In this document: in pieces, positions 7,403-11,255 of the stretch
Position numbering within the stretch: position 1 is the stretch's first letter
Layout: each line of letters opens with the position of its first letter
NCBI GenBank assembly: GCA_030605285.1
Contig: JAUWIQ010000023.1
Span: 1 to 11,255 of the forward strand
Reading direction: 5' to 3'
Source: Planctomycetota bacterium
GTDB lineage: Bacteria; Planctomycetota; Planctomycetia; Pirellulales; UBA7805
Length of the DNA: 11,255 bases
Notes under the pieces: model-generated
Seen by the model: only the letters and a program-made list of their open reading frames with translations
What the model was told of the DNA's origin: nothing
Database searches by the model: none
Translations under genes and position numbers: made by a program

Positions 7403-8647
7403 CTAAAGTTTTCTAATAATGACCGCCGAGTTGATGCCCAGCATCCCAAACGAGTTGTTGAGGATGTAGCGGACATCGCCAACTTCCTTTGCATCGCCAT
7501 AAACCAGATTATTCAAAGCGCACTCCGGGTCCAGTTGGTCAACATTGATGGTGGCATGGCAGACGCCATCCTCAAACGCAGGAAGGTTCCCAGTCAATTC
7601 CAAAGCGCCCGCCGCTCCCATCGCATGGCCAATAAAACTCTTTGCATTGTTGAAGTGGGTCCGCTCACTCTTACAGAACACCCGACGTAGGGCCTTGCAT
7701 TCCTGCACGTCCCCGCTGCTCGTTCCGGTCGCATGCGTGCTGACAATATCGATCTGATCTGCGGTCAGCCCTGCCCGGCGGATCGCCAGTCGCACACACT
7801 CTGCCTGACGGACAGGATTGGGAAGTACAAAATCACTGGCATCACTGTTCATGGCGTACCCGACCAACTCGCCGTAGATTTTTGCCCCGCGAACTTTCGC
7901 ATCCGAAAACCGCTCGAGTACAAAAATACATCCTCCCTCCGCAACCACAATCCCATTGCGATCCACGTCGAAAGGACGTGAAGCACGGGCTGCATCTTCA
8001 TGAGCTGCCAACGCCCCTTGACTCTTAAAACTAGCAAAAATCCCAAACGTGCGAACACTTTCAGAAACACCGCCTGCGAATGCGATGTCGCAATCGCCGA
8101 GGCGTAGCATCTGGGCACCCTGAATAAGGCCCGCGTTCCCCGCCGCACATGCCGCCCCAATCGAGTAATGGGGACCGGTAATCCCCAGATTGAGAGAAAT
8201 TTCTCCCGCCGGATTATTCGCTACCGTGCGGGGATTATGGTGGTGTGACCAGAACTGCGTGTCGTAATCAAAGCCCTTGAGTTCATAAACCTCGTTTTCC
8301 GTCTCGACGTTACCGTGTTCGGTGACACCAATGTAGATCCCGACCCGGGACCGATCCGTGTTCTCCCAGTCGATTCCCGAATCGACAAGGGCTTGGTTTG
8401 CGGAGTAAATGCCGATGCTCCCAGCACGCGTGCCGCGGCGGACCTCTTTCCGCTTCTGATAACAAAGCTCATCGAAGTTGCAAATACCGGCAAGCGTCTC
8501 GCCCACATAGCGAATTTCATAGGGGGTTACCCCCGAGCGACCGGCAAGCAGGCTCTCGCGAAACTCGCGATAATTGTTGCCGTTCGGCGCGGTGAGACCG
8601 ATACCGGTAATCACAATCCGTTGTTCGTCTGCGGGGATGGAAACCAT
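7403..8647 (-). CDS. fabF: FabF-type beta-ketoacyl-[ACP] synthase (KAS II-like), cluster-specific
   Basis: Catalyses decarboxylative condensation of malonyl-ACP with an acyl chain to extend it by two carbons. At 414 residues it is normal for KAS II. The Cys-His-His-Lys set is present: Cys167 in GAACAAGNAG, His305 in STHATGTSSGD, Lys336 and His341 in NAKSFIGHAMGAAGALE. Two motifs differ from housekeeping FabF. The usual His-Gly-Thr is His-Ala-Thr, and the gating loop NSFGFGGTN is NSFGMLGIN (398-406). Both suggest altered chain selectivity. It is not a chain-length factor, since the Cys is kept. The start is ATG at 8647 with no clear Shine-Dalgarno site; 102 bases with an AT-rich patch (about 8690-8715) separate it from oleD and could carry a promoter. 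It is the first gene of the fatty-acid module. Confidence 0.92.
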   Translation of the reverse strand: MVSIPADEQRIVITGIGLTAPNGNNYREFRESLLAGRSGVTPYEIRYVGETLAGICNFDELCYQKRKEVRRGTRAGSIGIYSANQALVDSGIDWENTDRSRVGIYIGVTEHGNVETENEVYELKGFDYDTQFWSHHHNPRTVANNPAGEISLNLGITGPHYSIGAACAAGNAGLIQGAQMLRLGDCDIAFAGGVSESVRTFGIFASFKSQGALAAHEDAARASRPFDVDRNGIVVAEGGCIFVLERFSDAKVRGAKIYGELVGYAMNSDASDFVLPNPVRQAECVRLAIRRAGLTADQIDIVSTHATGTSSGDVQECKALRRVFCKSERTHFNNAKSFIGHAMGAAGALELTGNLPAFEDGVCHATINVDQLDPECALNNLVYGDAKEVGDVRYILNNSFGMLGINSAVIIRKL

Positions 8648-8749
8648 GGCTGCAGGATTGCCGGGTGTTACCTACCTTGGAGCGTGTGAGCCTATCTATT
8701 TTACCCTAAATTTACAAGGCACCCGAGGCCTCCAGCGGCCCATAGCCCA

Positions 8750-9754
8750 CTAGATCACCTGATCCACAAGCCACGCGCCAAGCCGCCGCATCCCCTCTTC
8801 CGTGGTGACCTCCGCCTCGTAACCAAAATCTTGCTGTGCCCGGCTGATATTGAAATAGTGGGAAGTGCCAAGCTGGGATGCGAGAAACCGAGTCATCGGT
8901 GGCTCGGAGGCGATACGAAGCGTCCGATACATACCCTCTAAAACAGCGCCTAGGCGTTTTGCCGCAGGCAGAGAAATCGTTTTTCTCACCGCTGGCAGTC
9001 CCGCCAATGAGAGCAACTCATCGATCCAATCCCAGCAGTTGACCGGTTTGCCTTGGCTGATGAAGTAGGCCCGCCCCGCAGAAACTGCAGTCGGCCCGAG
9101 CGAATCGGCGGCCCGCAGATGTGCCGCCGCCGCATTTTCGACATACACTGTATCGATCAGATTGCGACCGTCTCCCACCCTTCGCAATCGTCCGCGGCGG
9201 GCTCGCGCAAGCAGACGAATGACCAAATGGCGATCCCCAGGACCCCAAATCAGGTGAGGTCTCAGGGCACAGGTGCGCAGACGGCCGGGCTCGTTGGCGG
9301 CCAGTACCGCCTGCTCGGCAAGCGCTTTACTGTGTGGATAATGGCACAACCAGCGACTCGCATAGGCGGCCGTTTCATCCACACCCTCCTGCGGACGACC
9401 GTCAAAGGTTACACTCGGACTGCTCGTATAAACGAGACGCTCCACACCGCAACTGCGGCATGCTGCCAGAACGTGTTCGGTTCCCAGGGTATTGACCTCA
9501 TAATACCGCTGCCAGGGCCCCCAGATCCCGGCCACGCCCGCCACGTGATGTACCACCTCCACACCTCGGCAGGCGGTCTCCACCGCATGGCGATCGCGGA
9601 TGTCTCCCAGGAAAATCTCGCTGCCCCAGTTTTGTAATTGGGCATGGTGGCGGCGGCAGAGTACGCGGACCCGATCGCCCCGCGCCAACGCCTGCTGGAC
9701 GAGATGGCGACCCAGAAATCCCGTGGCACCGGTCACCAGTGTCGAGCAACTCAT
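8750..9754 (-). CDS. oleD: OleD, NAD(P)H-dependent 2-alkyl-3-ketoalkanoic acid reductase
   Basis: Reduces the OleA product to the 2-alkyl-3-hydroxy acid used by OleC. The protein is 334 residues, in the 3beta-hydroxysteroid dehydrogenase branch of the extended SDR family. The nucleotide motif GATGFLG is at 9-15, the Ser region is TSSPSV (110-115), and the catalytic Tyr139-x3-Lys143 is in HYPHSKALAEQ. LRPHLIWGPGDRHLV further on is highly characteristic of OleD. The ATG at 9754 is preferred: it overlaps the oleC stop as ATGA (9754-9751) and has a GGCGAGG-like site upstream. A TTG at 9775 would add seven residues. The overlap implies translational coupling of oleC and oleD. Confidence 0.92.
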   Translation of the reverse strand: MSCSTLVTGATGFLGRHLVQQALARGDRVRVLCRRHHAQLQNWGSEIFLGDIRDRHAVETACRGVEVVHHVAGVAGIWGPWQRYYEVNTLGTEHVLAACRSCGVERLVYTSSPSVTFDGRPQEGVDETAAYASRWLCHYPHSKALAEQAVLAANEPGRLRTCALRPHLIWGPGDRHLVIRLLARARRGRLRRVGDGRNLIDTVYVENAAAAHLRAADSLGPTAVSAGRAYFISQGKPVNCWDWIDELLSLAGLPAVRKTISLPAAKRLGAVLEGMYRTLRIASEPPMTRFLASQLGTSHYFNISRAQQDFGYEAEVTTEEGMRRLGAWLVDQVI

Positions 9755-11255
9755 CCCATGCGCCTCGCCGCCCAAGAGGAAAGTTTTTCACGAAAAATTT
9801 TCGCGTTGTGTCTGATGTCGACCGGCAGGCTACGATGGAAAAGAAAATCTTGAATGGTGCGGGTATGCGGGGTACCCTGCCCCAGGAGACGCAGTTCTTC
9901 GCTGAAAGCCATCCGCAGACGATGGCTCCGCGGATACGATCCGGCAAACGGCTCGACAATAAGAACGGGCCGCTGCCGACCCGCTGACCCCACACCGACC
10001 AGCGCGGTGCGGTAGACCGCAGGATGGGTGTTGAAGATCGCTTCACACGGGATGGTGTAAAGTGTTTCTTTCAAACAGCGGACCCGTTGCGACATCCGCC
10101 CGCAAACCCAAAAACGATCTTGCGCATCCAGATAACCGACATCCCCCATCCGATGCCAGCGCGTTGCTCCATCCATAATCTTCCCCAGGCGGTTGGCTTC
10201 GACTCGGGTCACGTATTCTTGGGTCACCACGGGTCCCGATACAATCAATTCCCCAACCGTTCCCCTCGGGACTTCCTCGGGGAGCGCCTCGTTTGGCCCC
10301 TCGGTGATCGGAATAACCCTCCAGCAGATACCCGAAAAACGACTGCCCACACAGACGCCCGCGCCCTGATCCGTCTTGTGCTGCGTTTCACCAAGAACTT
10401 CACGCGCTGTAATCGACGCAACAGGCAACGCCTCGGTCGCACCGTAGGGCGTATGAATCTCCGCATCCGCCGGTAGTCGACGCTGCAAGATGGCCAGCAC
10501 GCGTCCGGGAACCGGAGCCCCAGCGGAAAAAACTTTTTGTATCCCCGGGATTTCGATCCCCTGCCGCTCACAATAACTGGCCACACGATTCCAAAGTGCG
10601 GGGGAACCAAAAGATTGGGTAACCTCCCAGTCGCGCACCGCAGTGAGAATCTTTTCTGGATCGACCTCTGCGGGCCGTGTTGCATCCATCTCCGGTACGA
10701 CTGTGGTGACTCCCATGCCGCTATTGAAAAGTCCAAACAGAGGGAAGCCGGCCAAATCGACTGCACCCGCTTGGATTCCATAACGGTTTTGAATCTCACG
10801 CACCTGATGTTCAAAATTCCCGTGCTGGTAAAGCACCCCCTTAGGAATGCCCGTACTGCCCGTCGTGAAGATGATTGCGGCCGGGTCTTCCGCCCGGGTG
10901 GAAACCAGCGGATGCTGTTCCTGCCCCTCGGTGCGGATTTGGTCCAACGTGCAACCACCCCAGAAGAGTCGCGGCCCTACCGTGACGTGAGTCCGTGACT
11001 TGGGAAAACGGCGACGCCTCAACACGCGTACCGCGTGGACCGCCGAGATCGCAATAAAACCATCCGGTTGGGCGTCCGCAAGGCAACCAAGCAAATTGCG
11101 CCTGCCCATCCCCGGATCGACCAATACCATGACCGCCCCGGATTTGAAGAGCGCAAAGACCAGTGACACAAAATCGATGCCGGGACGCACCAACAACACG
11201 AGACGGTCCCCCGCACGGACCCCCCGAGCCAAAAGGCCCGCGGCAATCCGATCAC
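9751..11255 (-). CDS. oleC: OleC, AMP-dependent beta-lactone synthetase (5' end outside window)
   Basis: Activates the beta-hydroxy acid with ATP and closes it to a beta-lactone in head-to-head hydrocarbon synthesis. The reading frame is open to the right edge, so the start and roughly 50 residues are missing; 500 residues are visible. The adenylate-forming core motifs are in order: TTGSTGIPKG (fragment residues 130-139), YGATEALP (270-277), HRMGDVGYLD with Asp371, and HNAKIFREKL with the C-terminal catalytic Lys485. The stretch GAGVCVGSRF after the ATEALP motif, and WVCGRMSQRV after the MGD motif, match OleC rather than general acyl-CoA ligases. The TGA overlaps the oleD ATG. If an oleB gene exists here, the most likely place is beyond the right edge. 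Confidence 0.92.
   Translation of the reverse strand, partial: DRIAAGLLARGVRAGDRLVLLVRPGIDFVSLVFALFKSGAVMVLVDPGMGRRNLLGCLADAQPDGFIAISAVHAVRVLRRRRFPKSRTHVTVGPRLFWGGCTLDQIRTEGQEQHPLVSTRAEDPAAIIFTTGSTGIPKGVLYQHGNFEHQVREIQNRYGIQAGAVDLAGFPLFGLFNSGMGVTTVVPEMDATRPAEVDPEKILTAVRDWEVTQSFGSPALWNRVASYCERQGIEIPGIQKVFSAGAPVPGRVLAILQRRLPADAEIHTPYGATEALPVASITAREVLGETQHKTDQGAGVCVGSRFSGICWRVIPITEGPNEALPEEVPRGTVGELIVSGPVVTQEYVTRVEANRLGKIMDGATRWHRMGDVGYLDAQDRFWVCGRMSQRVRCLKETLYTIPCEAIFNTHPAVYRTALVGVGSAGRQRPVLIVEPFAGSYPRSHRLRMAFSEELRLLGQGTPHTRTIQDFLFHRSLPVDIRHNAKIFREKLSSWAARRMG

Noticed and set aside
7403..8647. FabF-like protein as a chain-length factor or inactive ketosynthase
   Set aside because: The active-site Cys167 and both histidines and the lysine are all present.
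9053..9637. 194-codon open frame on the + strand
   Set aside because: It is antisense to oleD, which has clear SDR motifs. The composition is that of a shadow frame.
10245..10958. 237-codon minus-strand frame inside oleC
   Set aside because: It lies in another frame of oleC, is very rich in Arg, Ser and Pro, and has no motif. The oleC frame carries all the adenylate-forming motifs.

Overview
The window looks like a planctomycete chromosome segment. The supporting signs are a moderately GC-rich composition, a secreted DUF1080 (3-keto-disaccharide hydrolase family) protein with an extra N-terminal beta domain of the kind common in Planctomycetes, and an ole (head-to-head hydrocarbon) gene set next to a FabF/ACP/desaturase cassette. 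Genus cannot be fixed from the sequence. Nothing here looks like a mobile element, CRISPR array or RNA gene.

Layout. On the + strand, left to right: a 179-base left-edge region without a convincing gene; oleA (180-1301); a secreted DUF1080 protein (1337-2362); and a small secreted protein of unknown function (2427-2822). These converge, with only 10 bases between stop codons, on a tight minus-strand array that fills the rest of the window. Read in its own direction (right to left), the array is: oleC (5' end cut off by the right edge), oleD (ATGA overlap with oleC), a FabF-type ketosynthase, a dedicated acyl carrier protein, two different CrtI/CrtISO-type FAD oxidoreductases, a FabZ-type dehydratase, and a FabI-type enoyl-ACP reductase that starts at TTG.

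How the genes may work together. FabF, ACP, FabZ and FabI are three of the four catalytic steps of type II fatty-acid elongation plus a private carrier; the ketoreductase (FabG) is not in the window. Two flavin-dependent desaturase/isomerase-like enzymes sit in the middle of this set, so the expected product is an unusual unsaturated, isomerised or cyclised acyl chain. The set resembles the FabF/ACP/FabZ/CrtI-like gene groups proposed for ladderane lipids in anammox planctomycetes. Flanking it are OleA (condenses two fatty acyl thioesters to a beta-keto acid), OleD (reduces it to a beta-hydroxy acid) and OleC (closes the beta-lactone). OleB, which decarboxylates the lactone to an olefin, is not seen. 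The locus therefore reads as a candidate pathway in which a specialised acyl chain is built on a private ACP and joined head-to-head to give a very-long-chain polyunsaturated or cyclised hydrocarbon, ketone or beta-lactone. This link is inferred from gene order; the single-gene calls are firmer.
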